A DNA stretch of 64,000 bases from Gracilibacillus timonensis. GTDB lineage: Bacteria; Bacillota; Bacilli; Bacillales; Amphibacillaceae. The notes below the pieces were generated by a model. The model made no database searches, was not told where the DNA came from, and saw only the letters and a list, made by a program, of their open reading frames with translations. This document shows, in pieces, positions 1 through 8,320 of the stretch; the first letter of the stretch is position 1; every line of letters starts with the position of its first letter. The translations under genes were made by a program, and so were the position numbers. Where the stretch lies: contig NZ_FLKH01000010.1 of NCBI RefSeq assembly GCF_900086715.1, forward strand, positions 620,001 to 684,000. The letters run 5' to 3'.

Positions 1-2658
1 CCTAATCTCATAACCAGCTAGCTTGGTAGTATAGGTTTCATCCATTGGTTCTTCTAACAAGTTTAATAACACAGGTGTTTCTTCTGCTTTTTCTAATACA
101 AGCTCCTGCTCATTCTCATCCATATTATAACCACGTAGTACGAGAGCTTTATCATGCTTACGTCGCTTTAAGGCAGTTGGAACAAACGTATTACCGGTTA
201 CTTCAACAAATTGTTTCGTCGCCGGTAATTTGCCTTCTTGAACCGGAACTTGTGCCACGGTAAATGGTACTTGTGCGGTATAAGCATGTTTGTATGTTTC
301 ATAGCGAGTTTCTGGTGCACCGTGAACTTCTACGCTATAGTTGAAGGTATGCTCACCCAAACACTGTGCTTCTGGTGTTGGGAAATAACCCCAATCCCCC
401 ATTTCCCTCACACAGCGCAATAAGGTGACCGCAATGGTTTCACTATCGACAATTTCGTATTCGTTTAAGCCATAGTTACCAACCGTCACACCGCGAATAT
501 CATCATGTAAATTAGCGAATGCATGTTGATGCTGTGGGTTGGTTGGGTTTTTCCAGCTTGCAGAAACTGTGTTAGGACGTTTGACCACTTCATAAATGCT
601 GTCCGCTTCATGTGCTTCCACTTTTAATCCGGTTGGGAACAAAACGCGCAGGCGGTGGTCTTTCATTTGGTTGTCCAACGTTGTTTCAAGGTCCACTTTT
701 TTACTATTTTTCGCGAGAGCAACCGTTGTTTCGATCGTTAATGGTGCTGTTTCCTGTGAACGTCCTGCTTTACGCGCCCTGAATTCAATCACCATTTGTT
801 GCTCTTCATCTAATAAATCGTCTGCAGAAACAGGAATATCTATGCTATGGGTTAGTTTTACCACGGCTTTTTCTGCATGGTTTTCCAGCAATTCTACGGT
901 AGCTTTTGTATCACTGGATAAAATGGCTTGATCACCTTCTGGTTGCTTGTAGATATATTCGTTGGCAATGTCGCCAGTGTCTTCGAAGTTCAACAAGCCA
1001 TCTACCGTTGTCTGGTTCTCTTTATCCGTGATGGCTAATGTGCCGTTCTCCGCGATTTCCACCTTCACTAAGTCATTCTCTAAAACCGTACCATCTGCAT
1101 TTGCCAACCCATCTTGCTCAATCGGCGCCGTCCCAGGTACCAAAGCAAAACTTTGCCATGAGAAGGCTGCTACATCACGTAAGGTTAAGCGAATGGTGAC
1201 ATAACGTTTCATATGAGGCACACGAAAACCATCTTTAGGTAAATCATAATCATAATGAACCGCTTCTGCAGAAATCTGAGCAGGGATAACTCGACCATTT
1301 TCATCTACCACGTGATAGCTTCCTGCTTCTTTTGCTGCTAAATCGCGATATAAAGAGGCCGGAGAGCCTTCCGCAAACGTTTTTCTTTCTAATTCTACAT
1401 TGATGACTGCTTCACCGCTTTTTGCCAAACCATTTGTATTGAAGACGACAAACGGAAAGCTATCTTCTGGGAAAATTTTGGTATTCGTCTCTGTCTTCAA
1501 CGCATTCACGGACTCTTCTGCAACATAACGCCCCACTTCATTAGCTCTCTCAAAACGAGATATCATACCACGATGAACATCATCGATGGAACAGCCGCAA
1601 ATACTATCATGAGGATGATTTTGCATTAATGTTTTCCAGGCATAATCGAGTGTATCATGTGGATATTTTCCAGTGATATCATACGCCATGCTTGCTAAAG
1701 GTTCTGCAATATTTTCTAATTGACGTTGCACACGTGTATTCCACTGCTTTAAGTAGACACGGGCAGATGACGTATTCGCTAATGTATACCAGCCATCTGT
1801 CTCTTGACTAGTTAATTCACCCTCAACGGTACCTATATCTTCTGGCAAATCATTTTGCACGGCAGCTAAATAATCGGTAAAGTTGGAGTGGATGAATTCA
1901 TAATCTGGATACAGCTCATTTGCTAAGGCAATGGCTTTTGTCACATCTTTTTGCACTGGTTGATGATCACAACCATTCATAAATAACAGATGATCGGTAG
2001 AAGCAAACTGTTCCACGTCTGCTAATTTCTGGTCCCAGAATTTGATTGCTGCTTCTTTTTCTGCTGGAATCTCATTCCCATTACTGTACCAATTAGCAAA
2101 TAATAGACCGAAGATTTCCGATTGATCTGGCCCTTTCCACCTCATTTCCGAATAAGGAGAAGAGTAGGTTTCCGCTTCTAATACTTGGTTATCGAAACCG
2201 ATTGGCTTCACACCACGACCAAAGGCAGCAGCTTCTAGACCTGCTTTTTGCATCATTTGTGGTGCTTGCCCCATGTTACCAAATGTATCTGGGAAGTAAC
2301 CTAATTTAACTGGACTTCCCCATTTCTTACTTTCTTCCATTCCAATTAACATATTACGAACATTGGATTCAGAGCTAATGAGAAAATCGTCCTGCAGGAT
2401 ATAAAACGGACCGATATGTAATTTGCCATCCGTAATTGCCTGTTGTAGAGCTTCCTTTTTTTCTGGACGTACTTGTAAATAATCATCCAATAAAATGGTC
2501 TGGCCATCTAAATGAAAACTATTAAAATCCGGATCTGACGCAAAGATTTCTAATAAATCATCGATTAATTCCACTAACAGCATGTGATGTCTCTCAAACG
2601 GGATATACCATTCACGATCCCAGTGGCTATGCGAAATAATATAAACTTTTTTCTTCAT
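1..2658 (-). CDS. GH38 alpha-mannosidase (3' end cut by window edge)
   Basis: The reading frame stays open from an ATG at 2658 to the window edge, giving 886 codons, close to a complete bacterial GH38 enzyme (about 870-900 residues). The start follows an AAGGAGGAG site 6 bases upstream. The N-terminus carries the GH38 zinc/substrate motif HSHWDREW (residues 10-17) and GYFPDTFGN around residue 124, whose Asp is the expected nucleophile; an HPHDSICGCS motif follows further on. GH38 enzymes of this bacterial type remove alpha-mannose from N-glycans or mannosyl conjugates in the cytoplasm; no signal peptide is seen. It lies 78 bases downstream of the GH125 gene on the same strand. The same GH38-GH125-GH92 set forms the N-glycan locus of Streptococcus pneumoniae, so a role in high-mannose glycan use is inferred. 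Substrate linkage cannot be read from sequence. Confidence 0.9.
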   Translation of the reverse strand, partial: MKKKVYIISHSHWDREWYIPFERHHMLLVELIDDLLEIFASDPDFNSFHLDGQTILLDDYLQVRPEKKEALQQAITDGKLHIGPFYILQDDFLISSESNVRNMLIGMEESKKWGSPVKLGYFPDTFGNMGQAPQMMQKAGLEAAAFGRGVKPIGFDNQVLEAETYSSPYSEMRWKGPDQSEIFGLLFANWYSNGNEIPAEKEAAIKFWDQKLADVEQFASTDHLLFMNGCDHQPVQKDVTKAIALANELYPDYEFIHSNFTDYLAAVQNDLPEDIGTVEGELTSQETDGWYTLANTSSARVYLKQWNTRVQRQLENIAEPLASMAYDITGKYPHDTLDYAWKTLMQNHPHDSICGCSIDDVHRGMISRFERANEVGRYVAEESVNALKTETNTKIFPEDSFPFVVFNTNGLAKSGEAVINVELERKTFAEGSPASLYRDLAAKEAGSYHVVDENGRVIPAQISAEAVHYDYDLPKDGFRVPHMKRYVTIRLTLRDVAAFSWQSFALVPGTAPIEQDGLANADGTVLENDLVKVEIAENGTLAITDKENQTTVDGLLNFEDTGDIANEYIYKQPEGDQAILSSDTKATVELLENHAEKAVVKLTHSIDIPVSADDLLDEEQQMVIEFRARKAGRSQETAPLTIETTVALAKNSKKVDLETTLDNQMKDHRLRVLFPTGLKVEAHEADSIYEVVKRPNTVSASWKNPTNPQHQHAFANLHDDIRGVTVGNYGLNEYEIVDSETIAVTLLRCVREMGDWGYFPTPEAQCLGEHTFNYSVEVHGAPETRYETYKHAYTAQVPFTVAQVPVQEGKLPATKQFVEVTGNTFVPTALKRRKHDKALVLRGYNMDENEQELVLEKAEETPVLLNLLEEPMDETYTTKLAGYEIR

Positions 2659-2702
2659 TCGTAACTCCTCCTTGTATGTTTTATTTAATACGCTTTATAC
2701 GG

Positions 2703-2731
2703 GTTCAAAAAGTTCGGTGGACTTTTTGAAC
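2703..2731. repeat. GTTCAAAAAGT palindrome (dispersed repeat copy 1, terminator-like)
   Basis: A perfect 11-bp inverted repeat, GTTCAAAAAGT and ACTTTTTGAAC, encloses a 7-base loop. It lies between the GH125 stop and the GH38 start. A second element with the same arms and the same inner flank (TTCG-TG) occurs at 38039-38081. It may act as a terminator or mRNA-processing hairpin between the two mannosidase genes, or be a mobile palindromic repeat. Confidence 0.6.
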
Positions 2732-2736
2732 AACCT

Positions 2737-4029
2737 CTATTTTTCTACACGAATATCAAAATAATCCATCACCAATTCACAGAACATCATATTCGCCCAT
2801 GAGAACCATTCACGTGTGTATTGGTTCGGATCATCGACATGAAAACCTTCGTGCATCAAATGGGTGCCGGCATCCGTTGCCACCAATTGATTCAAAATAC
2901 GTTCTTTTTCTGACTTATCATCTGTGGTCATGCCTTCCATTGCCATTGCGATTGGCCAGACATAGTTTTCCGGTGTATGAGAAGAACCAATCCCTTTCGC
3001 AAACTTGCCTTCATAGAAGTAAGGATTTTCATTACTTAATAGTGTTTGTCTTGTACGCAAGTATCGTTCGTCATTCATCGATCCATAGCCTAAATAAGGA
3101 GCAGAAATCAAGTTTGGCACATTACTATCATCCATTAACGAGGCATTACCTAAACCGTCTACTTCATAGGCATACACATCTTCACCGGCCTCATTTTTGG
3201 TGCGACCATGTTTTTCAATTCCTGCTTGAATGTCTTCGCGTAATTGTTTCGCTTTTGCGACAATGGAGGCATCATCGAGGATAGTACGAAATATTTCTTC
3301 AAGGTAACCCAAGATAACGACCGCAAACATATTGGAAGGAACTAAATAACCGCCACCTTCACATGCGTCATCGCTTGGACGGAAACCTGACCAAGTCATT
3401 CCGGTTGGCGCTACCTCCACACCTCGACCGTCATTTACTAACGTATCTTCTTTGCGACTTGTATCCCGTACAAAGTGATAAGCTGATTGGTTATGATCTT
3501 GCTCCACTTGAAAGACATGGAGGATTTTTTCCACACCGTTAACGAAATCTTCGTTAAATTGATCGGTACGACCTGTATTTTTGTATAACAAGTAAGCGAG
3601 TTGAACCGGATAAGCTAATGAATCGATTTCATATTTGCGCTCCCAAATCCAATCGTTCATTTCGGTATGGTCATTCTGGTGACCAGCTCCATTCGCCTCT
3701 TCGTTAAATGCGTTTGCATAAGGATCAATATTAATATAGAAGAATTGCTTTTTGACCAAGCCGCTAATCATCGCTGCTAAGTCTTCGTCTTCTTTTGCAA
3801 CTACTAGATAAGGTCGTACTTGTGCGGTTGAATCACGCAACCACATGGCAGGTATATCACCGGTTAATAAGAACGTTGTACCATCTTCGTGACGGTTCAC
3901 CGTCGTTAATAACGTATTGGCAAAAGCTGCATTAAAATTTCTTGCCCAATCTGAATGCTTTTCTCCACACATTTTGGTGATGTCATCCATAAACTTTTGA
4001 ACAGAATTTGGTATATCATTATAAACCAT
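2737..4029 (-). CDS. GH125 exo-alpha-1,6-mannosidase
   Basis: This 430-residue protein matches GH125 (metal-independent, inverting exo-alpha-1,6-mannosidase). Visible family features are the substrate-pocket stretch GDIPAMWLRDSTAQV (about residues 57-71), the segment NEEANGAGHQNDHTEMNDW, and SGFRPSDDACEGGGYLVPSN in the (alpha/alpha)6 barrel. There is no signal peptide, so it should act on imported oligosaccharides in the cytoplasm. The start is supported by GGAGGTAAAAACAA before ATG. It is divergent from the GntR-type regulator at 4184 and upstream of the GH38 gene, with which it is probably co-transcribed. In pneumococcus the GH125 enzyme trims alpha-1,6-linked mannose after GH92 and GH38 act; a similar division of labour is inferred here. 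Confidence 0.92.
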   Translation of the reverse strand: MVYNDIPNSVQKFMDDITKMCGEKHSDWARNFNAAFANTLLTTVNRHEDGTTFLLTGDIPAMWLRDSTAQVRPYLVVAKEDEDLAAMISGLVKKQFFYINIDPYANAFNEEANGAGHQNDHTEMNDWIWERKYEIDSLAYPVQLAYLLYKNTGRTDQFNEDFVNGVEKILHVFQVEQDHNQSAYHFVRDTSRKEDTLVNDGRGVEVAPTGMTWSGFRPSDDACEGGGYLVPSNMFAVVILGYLEEIFRTILDDASIVAKAKQLREDIQAGIEKHGRTKNEAGEDVYAYEVDGLGNASLMDDSNVPNLISAPYLGYGSMNDERYLRTRQTLLSNENPYFYEGKFAKGIGSSHTPENYVWPIAMAMEGMTTDDKSEKERILNQLVATDAGTHLMHEGFHVDDPNQYTREWFSWANMMFCELVMDYFDIRVEK

Positions 4030-4050
4030 TTGTTTTTACCTCCGATTATT

Positions 4051-4060
4051 TGATATATCT
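4051..4060. promoter_or_regulatory. Candidate operator near GH125 start
   Basis: TGATATATCT lies 22 bases upstream of the GH125 start codon. It is a one-base variant of the perfect palindrome at 4156-4167 beside the divergent regulator gene, so both may bind the GntR-type protein. This is inference from repetition and position only; the region is AT-rich and the motif is short. Confidence 0.35.
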
Positions 4061-4155
4061 TATACACTCATCATTATACTTATTCTCGTTTGAAATGTCT
4101 ATATTTTTTAAGAAAACGATTTATTTTTCTGTTCTCTTATGATACTATCAATAAT

Positions 4156-4167
4156 ATGATATATCAT
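4156..4167. promoter_or_regulatory. Candidate GntR-type operator upstream of regulator
   Basis: ATGATATATCAT is a perfect 12-bp palindrome directly before the AAGGAGGT ribosome binding site of the regulator gene. Its position would allow autoregulation and, together with the copy at 4051, control of both divergent mannosidase transcripts. Confidence 0.4.
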
Positions 4168-4183
4168 TTCAAGGAGGTACACA

Positions 4184-5236
4184 TTGAAAGAACCACTATA
4201 TAAAAAAATATTGGATGATTTAAAAAAGCAAATTTTTTCAGGTAATTTACCGCTAAATAGCCAGTTACCAACGGAAAAAGAATTGTCGGAGATATATAAA
4301 GTAAGTCGAATCACATCCAAACGTGCACTTAGTGAATTAGAACGTTTAGATTTGATATATCGTGTTCGTGGGAAAGGAAGTTTCGTTAAGGAAGTGCCCT
4401 CTCCAAACATCAAAAAGGATGCAACAAAAACGTCGCGAATTTTATTCCTCCTCCCATTTTTACATGATTTATCTCTTGGCAACTTTACCGACGGTTTATT
4501 ACCCGTCATGCAAAAGCACCAAATGGAAGTGGTAATGGGAACACTTGAGGTCTTTACACAAAAACAGCCACATGAATTGATGGAGGAATACGATGGTTTG
4601 ATTTATTATGCGGAGGATACGGATCAATACCTCAGTTCCTTAGTGGAATTATCATTAAAAGGACACCCTGTCATTTCTTTGGATAAAAAAAACTATGAAT
4701 TAAATTTTCCAACTATCCTATCCGATAACTTTGCTGGCGGGCAGCTAGCCACTCAATTTCTTATGGACAACGGACATACACGCATTGCCTATTTATATAA
4801 TCATTCCCATCTACCTCAATCTGTTCGCAATCGTTATATCGGTTATTTGACGACATTACATCGCGCGGATCTAACGGATTATACGGCTGCAATAGATGTT
4901 AAGAACGAGGACGGCGCTCTCTTGCGTTACATCAAGGAGCATCAAGTGACCGGATTCATTTGTGAAAATGATTTAATCGCCATGGAAGCTATGCGTTCGT
5001 TGAAACATGCTGACTATACTATCCCTGAAGATCTTTCCATTATTGGTTTTGATAATATTCAAGCTTCTAGTTTTGTCGATCCACCATTAACAACCGTCGC
5101 ACAAGATTTTAAAAAAATTGGTCAGATTGCTGGTCAAACCTTGATTGAATGGATTGAAAATGACCAAATGCCATCGGATATCAAAGTACCTGTCACTTTT
5201 ATCAAACGTGAATCTACAAAAAACGTGAAACAGTAA
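4184..5236 (+). CDS. GntR-family transcriptional regulator with LacI-type sensor domain
   Basis: The 350-residue protein has an N-terminal winged helix of the GntR type (residues 1-70, with QLPTEKELSEIYKVSR and the wing YRVRGKGSFV) and a C-terminal periplasmic-binding-protein-like domain (from about 85, with GFDNIQASSFVDPPLTTV near the end), the AraR architecture. The start codon is TTG, placed 6 bases after AAGGAGGT; no better ATG is nearby. It is divergent from GH125/GH38 and only 11 bases ahead of GH92, so it very likely senses a mannosyl sugar and controls this locus. The ligand is not identifiable from sequence. Confidence 0.88.
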   Translation: MKEPLYKKILDDLKKQIFSGNLPLNSQLPTEKELSEIYKVSRITSKRALSELERLDLIYRVRGKGSFVKEVPSPNIKKDATKTSRILFLLPFLHDLSLGNFTDGLLPVMQKHQMEVVMGTLEVFTQKQPHELMEEYDGLIYYAEDTDQYLSSLVELSLKGHPVISLDKKNYELNFPTILSDNFAGGQLATQFLMDNGHTRIAYLYNHSHLPQSVRNRYIGYLTTLHRADLTDYTAAIDVKNEDGALLRYIKEHQVTGFICENDLIAMEAMRSLKHADYTIPEDLSIIGFDNIQASSFVDPPLTTVAQDFKKIGQIAGQTLIEWIENDQMPSDIKVPVTFIKRESTKNVKQ

Positions 5237-5247
5237 GGAGAAGACAT

Positions 5248-7389
5248 ATGCTTACACAAACCATTGACACACGCCATGGAACGGCCAATCAACATAGCTT
5301 TTCTAATGGAAACTGCTTACCCTATACCGGGGTTCCTTTTGGAATGAACTATTTTGCTGCTCAAACTACTGATCAAAAAGGAAGCTGGTGGTTTCATCCC
5401 GAAGATCGGATATTCCAAGGCTATCGGATTACCCATCAACCAAGTCCTTGGATGGGAGACTTTAGTTACCTTACGCTGACACCTGTCAGTGGAAATATAA
5501 CGGAAACCAGCTTGTTTCACACGCAAAGTGGCTATCGGCCAGAAGATAGTGAATTCCGCCCAACGCATCTTTCTATTAACCAATTACGCTATCAAATACA
5601 ATCCAAATTGGTGCCCAGTATGTATGGTGGGATCATGGACATTGATTATCAACAAACGAATAACGGTTTCTTAGTGACTTTACCAGGGAGATACAGCTAC
5701 AAAGCCTTGGATGAACATACGTTAGCACTTGAAATAATTAATTTCGCTGATTGCGAAGATCCTGACTTTACTTTCTATGTCGTTCTATCCTTTGATTCGG
5801 CTTTTGAATTAGCAGAAAAAAATGGAGCCGGTGAACATGGTGCTATATTGCTTTCTTTTCACACGCAAAAGCAGATCGTGCGTATGGGCACTTCCTTTAT
5901 AAGTCCCGCACAAGCTTTATTAAACTTGGAGCGAGAAAAAACGCAAACCTATGACGATTATTTAGAAAACAGCCGCCAATTATGGCATGAATTACTGACG
6001 CGAATTGAAATTGAACACCATGACCAAGAACAAATAGCGACGTTTTATCATAATTTTTATCGATTATTTTTATTCCCACAGACGTTCTATGAACGAGATG
6101 AAAATGATCAAGCGATCCATTATGATACATTAAATAAGAAGGTACGTCCTGGTGTGCTGTATACCAATAATGGTTTTTGGGATACGTACAAAACCGTTTA
6201 CCCATTGTTTTCATTGATTGCTCAAGATAAATACGAAGAAATGTTAGAAGGATTCTTGAATAGCTATCACGAAACAGGCTTCTTGCCAAAATGGTTGTCT
6301 CCAGATGAACGAAATCTAATGCCAGGAACATTGATTGATGCCGTCATTGCCGATGCAGCCGTTAAAAATATTCGTCCTGATTTAATGCCTCCATTTCTGG
6401 AAGCCATGAAAACAGCAGCAACGACACAAAGCGAGGATCCGAATTATGGTCGCCAGGGTACACTAGACTATCTCAAGTATGGCTATGTACCAAGCAACTA
6501 CCATGAATCTGTCAATCATACATTGGACTATGCATACAGCGACTTTTGCATCAGTCAAGTAGCGAAAACGCTTGGCAAAGACGATGATCAAGCATACTAT
6601 AGCAAACAAGCATTAAATTATCGTTCGATTTTCAACCCAGAGTTCGGCTTTATGGTCGCCAAAGATAAAGATGGTCAGTTCATTAATGATTTCTTGGATA
6701 TTCGCTGGGGAAGGGATTACGCAGAAGGCAGTGCTTGGCAAAGTAGTTTTGCTGTATATCAAGACTTTCGCGGCCTTATCCAGCAATTTGGTGGAGCAAA
6801 TGCCTTTGAAAGCAAGTTAATTGAATTATGTAATCAAAAACCGATATTTGATGTTGGTGGTTATGGTTTTGAAATTCATGAAATGACGGAAATGGCCGCG
6901 GTGGAGTTTGGTCAGCTTGCCATTTCCAACCAACCAAGCTTTCACTACCCATTCTTGTTCAGCTATATTGGCAAGCCTGAAATGGCACAGCCCTTATTAA
7001 AACAATTAATGACACAAACCTTTCATGCAAGTACAATGGGATACCCCGGCGATGAAGATAATGGAAGTATGTCGGGGTGGTATCTATTCAATAGCCTAGG
7101 TTTTTATCCTGTGACACCTGGTACCGAGGAATATGTGTTAGGGATTCCCCTCTTTGATAAAGCAGCGTTGCATTTGTCGAATGGGGAAACACTGACATTA
7201 ACGAGCAGCCCTAATCATCCGCAACAACAATTTGTCGAACAAATTTACCGGAATGAAGAAGCGTATACCAAGCTTTTCCTCAAGCATTCCGATATCATGA
7301 AAGGTGGCACGCTTCACTTTGATTTAGGTATTGTGCCGCATCCAAGAACCTACGCCAAAGAAGATTATCCATTTTCTTTAAGTAATTAA
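5248..7389 (+). CDS. GH92 family alpha-mannosidase
   Basis: The 713-residue protein has the GH92 two-domain layout: an N-terminal beta-sandwich beginning TANQHSFSNGNCLPYTG and a C-terminal (alpha/alpha)6 domain. Seen are the acid-motif region YAEGSAWQ (around residue 493), the calcium/base motif PGDEDNGSMSGWYLFNSLG, and TPGTEEYVLG after it. The family's usual NEPSHH stretch reads NQPSFH here, which may mark a divergent subgroup. GH92 enzymes are calcium-dependent, inverting exo-mannosidases, often alpha-1,2-specific. No signal peptide is visible, so action is intracellular. The gene follows the regulator by 11 bases with TAAGGAGA as its ribosome site, so the two form an operon. Confidence 0.9.
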   Translation: MLTQTIDTRHGTANQHSFSNGNCLPYTGVPFGMNYFAAQTTDQKGSWWFHPEDRIFQGYRITHQPSPWMGDFSYLTLTPVSGNITETSLFHTQSGYRPEDSEFRPTHLSINQLRYQIQSKLVPSMYGGIMDIDYQQTNNGFLVTLPGRYSYKALDEHTLALEIINFADCEDPDFTFYVVLSFDSAFELAEKNGAGEHGAILLSFHTQKQIVRMGTSFISPAQALLNLEREKTQTYDDYLENSRQLWHELLTRIEIEHHDQEQIATFYHNFYRLFLFPQTFYERDENDQAIHYDTLNKKVRPGVLYTNNGFWDTYKTVYPLFSLIAQDKYEEMLEGFLNSYHETGFLPKWLSPDERNLMPGTLIDAVIADAAVKNIRPDLMPPFLEAMKTAATTQSEDPNYGRQGTLDYLKYGYVPSNYHESVNHTLDYAYSDFCISQVAKTLGKDDDQAYYSKQALNYRSIFNPEFGFMVAKDKDGQFINDFLDIRWGRDYAEGSAWQSSFAVYQDFRGLIQQFGGANAFESKLIELCNQKPIFDVGGYGFEIHEMTEMAAVEFGQLAISNQPSFHYPFLFSYIGKPEMAQPLLKQLMTQTFHASTMGYPGDEDNGSMSGWYLFNSLGFYPVTPGTEEYVLGIPLFDKAALHLSNGETLTLTSSPNHPQQQFVEQIYRNEEAYTKLFLKHSDIMKGGTLHFDLGIVPHPRTYAKEDYPFSLSN

Positions 7390-7411
7390 CGTGTTTTTGA
7401 TAAGACGGATA

Positions 7412-7443
7412 AAGCTGTTGTCTGTATAATCAGGCAGCAGCTT
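7412..7443 (+). terminator. Hairpin after GH92
   Basis: AAGCTGTTGTCTG pairs with CAGGCAGCAGCTT over 13 bp, counting two G-U pairs, around a 6-base loop. It stands 22 bases after the GH92 stop. The tail (CTTTCC) is only weakly T-rich, so termination may be incomplete. Confidence 0.55.
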
Positions 7444-7476
7444 CTTTCCATGGTAGGCTGCATGAATACGAAATGC

Positions 7477-8139
7477 TCAATTTATGGCTTGAATAATAAA
7501 AGGTAGTTCTTGCAAATCTTCGATAATGAAATCTGCTTCCACCTGGCTCCATTGTGCATCTTTTTTCCACACCCCAAACATGCCTATATCCCTCGCAGCT
7601 TGGACATCATTTTCAGGATGATCCCCTACGTACATACTCTCCTCTGCGGAAACCTGCAGCTGACTTAAGGCCTTTTTGAAAATGTCAGGATCTGGTTTTT
7701 TCATGTCTTCCCATTCCGACACAAGAATGGTATCAAAAAAATGTTCAATCCCTAAAGCCCTGATATTATTCATTTGGAACGAACCTTTCCCGTTGGTGAT
7801 CATGCCTAATCGAATGGAATGAGTTCTTAAACTTTCCAAGGTGTGGATTAGATGAGGAAAAGGAATACAACGATGGTGAAACTCTGCTATGTAATCCTGC
7901 AGCAACCGCTCCCAAGAGGGTTCACTAATGTGGAATTCCTTAACCATTTGTTGGTACACTTTATCCTTCCAGACATAACCTCGGGCATCTAGCTCAATAA
8001 ACCTTGATATGTAGTGTTCTTTCGGGATAAAGCCGAGTACATCCTTCCATCTATCATATTGATTTCCTATGAACTGTTGTACCGAAGCATCTCTGTTTAG
8101 TAACGTGCCATCTAAGTCGAAGATAACTGCTTTGAGCAA
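7477..8139 (-). CDS. HAD-superfamily hydrolase
   Basis: This 220-residue protein is a cytoplasmic HAD phosphatase: motif I DLDGTLL with the nucleophile Asp at about residue 8, motif II MITNGKG, motif III lysine in EDMKKPDPDIF and motif IV VGDHPENDVQAA. The helical cap between motifs I and II is typical of subfamily I enzymes. The start is taken as TTG at 8139 because AAAGGAGG lies 10 bases upstream and motif I begins at once; a longer frame to 8232 would add an unrelated 31-residue leader. The gene is convergent with GH92 and separated from it by a hairpin. Substrate is unknown; small sugar phosphates are typical of the family. Confidence 0.85.
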   Translation of the reverse strand: MLKAVIFDLDGTLLNRDASVQQFIGNQYDRWKDVLGFIPKEHYISRFIELDARGYVWKDKVYQQMVKEFHISEPSWERLLQDYIAEFHHRCIPFPHLIHTLESLRTHSIRLGMITNGKGSFQMNNIRALGIEHFFDTILVSEWEDMKKPDPDIFKKALSQLQVSAEESMYVGDHPENDVQAARDIGMFGVWKKDAQWSQVEADFIIEDLQELPFIIQAIN

Positions 8140-8261
8140 ATGGAGTACGCCTCCTTTTTTAAAAACCCTTGACAACAACCTAATTATTCCCATGCAATCT
8201 TTGTTAACAAGTAAATAAAAGCTACATAACATCCCTTACAATAAAAGGACTCCATATAAAC

Positions 8262-8287
8262 CACCTTACTTGAAAATAAGCAAGGTG
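8262..8287 (-). terminator. Hairpin after ileS remnant
   Basis: CACCTTACTT and AAGCAAGGTG pair with one mismatch over a 6-base loop, in the 88-base gap between the ileS remnant and the HAD gene. On the minus strand the hairpin is followed by GGTTTATAT, a weak U-tract. It could be the original terminator of ileS. Confidence 0.45.
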
Positions 8288-8320
8288 ATTTACATGGTAA
8301 CGATCGTATTTGTGCATCCC

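Noticed and set aside
2799-3284. 161-codon plus-strand frame inside the GH125 gene
   Set aside because: It is antisense to a well-supported enzyme and shows no domain or start signal.
4111-4124. CcpA cre site upstream of the mannosidase genes (AGAAAACGATTTAT)
   Set aside because: It has three mismatches to the defined cre positions, too many to support in AT-rich DNA.
8140-8232. Longer start for the HAD hydrolase
   Set aside because: The added 31 residues match nothing and contain the ribosome site AAAGGAGG of the TTG start.
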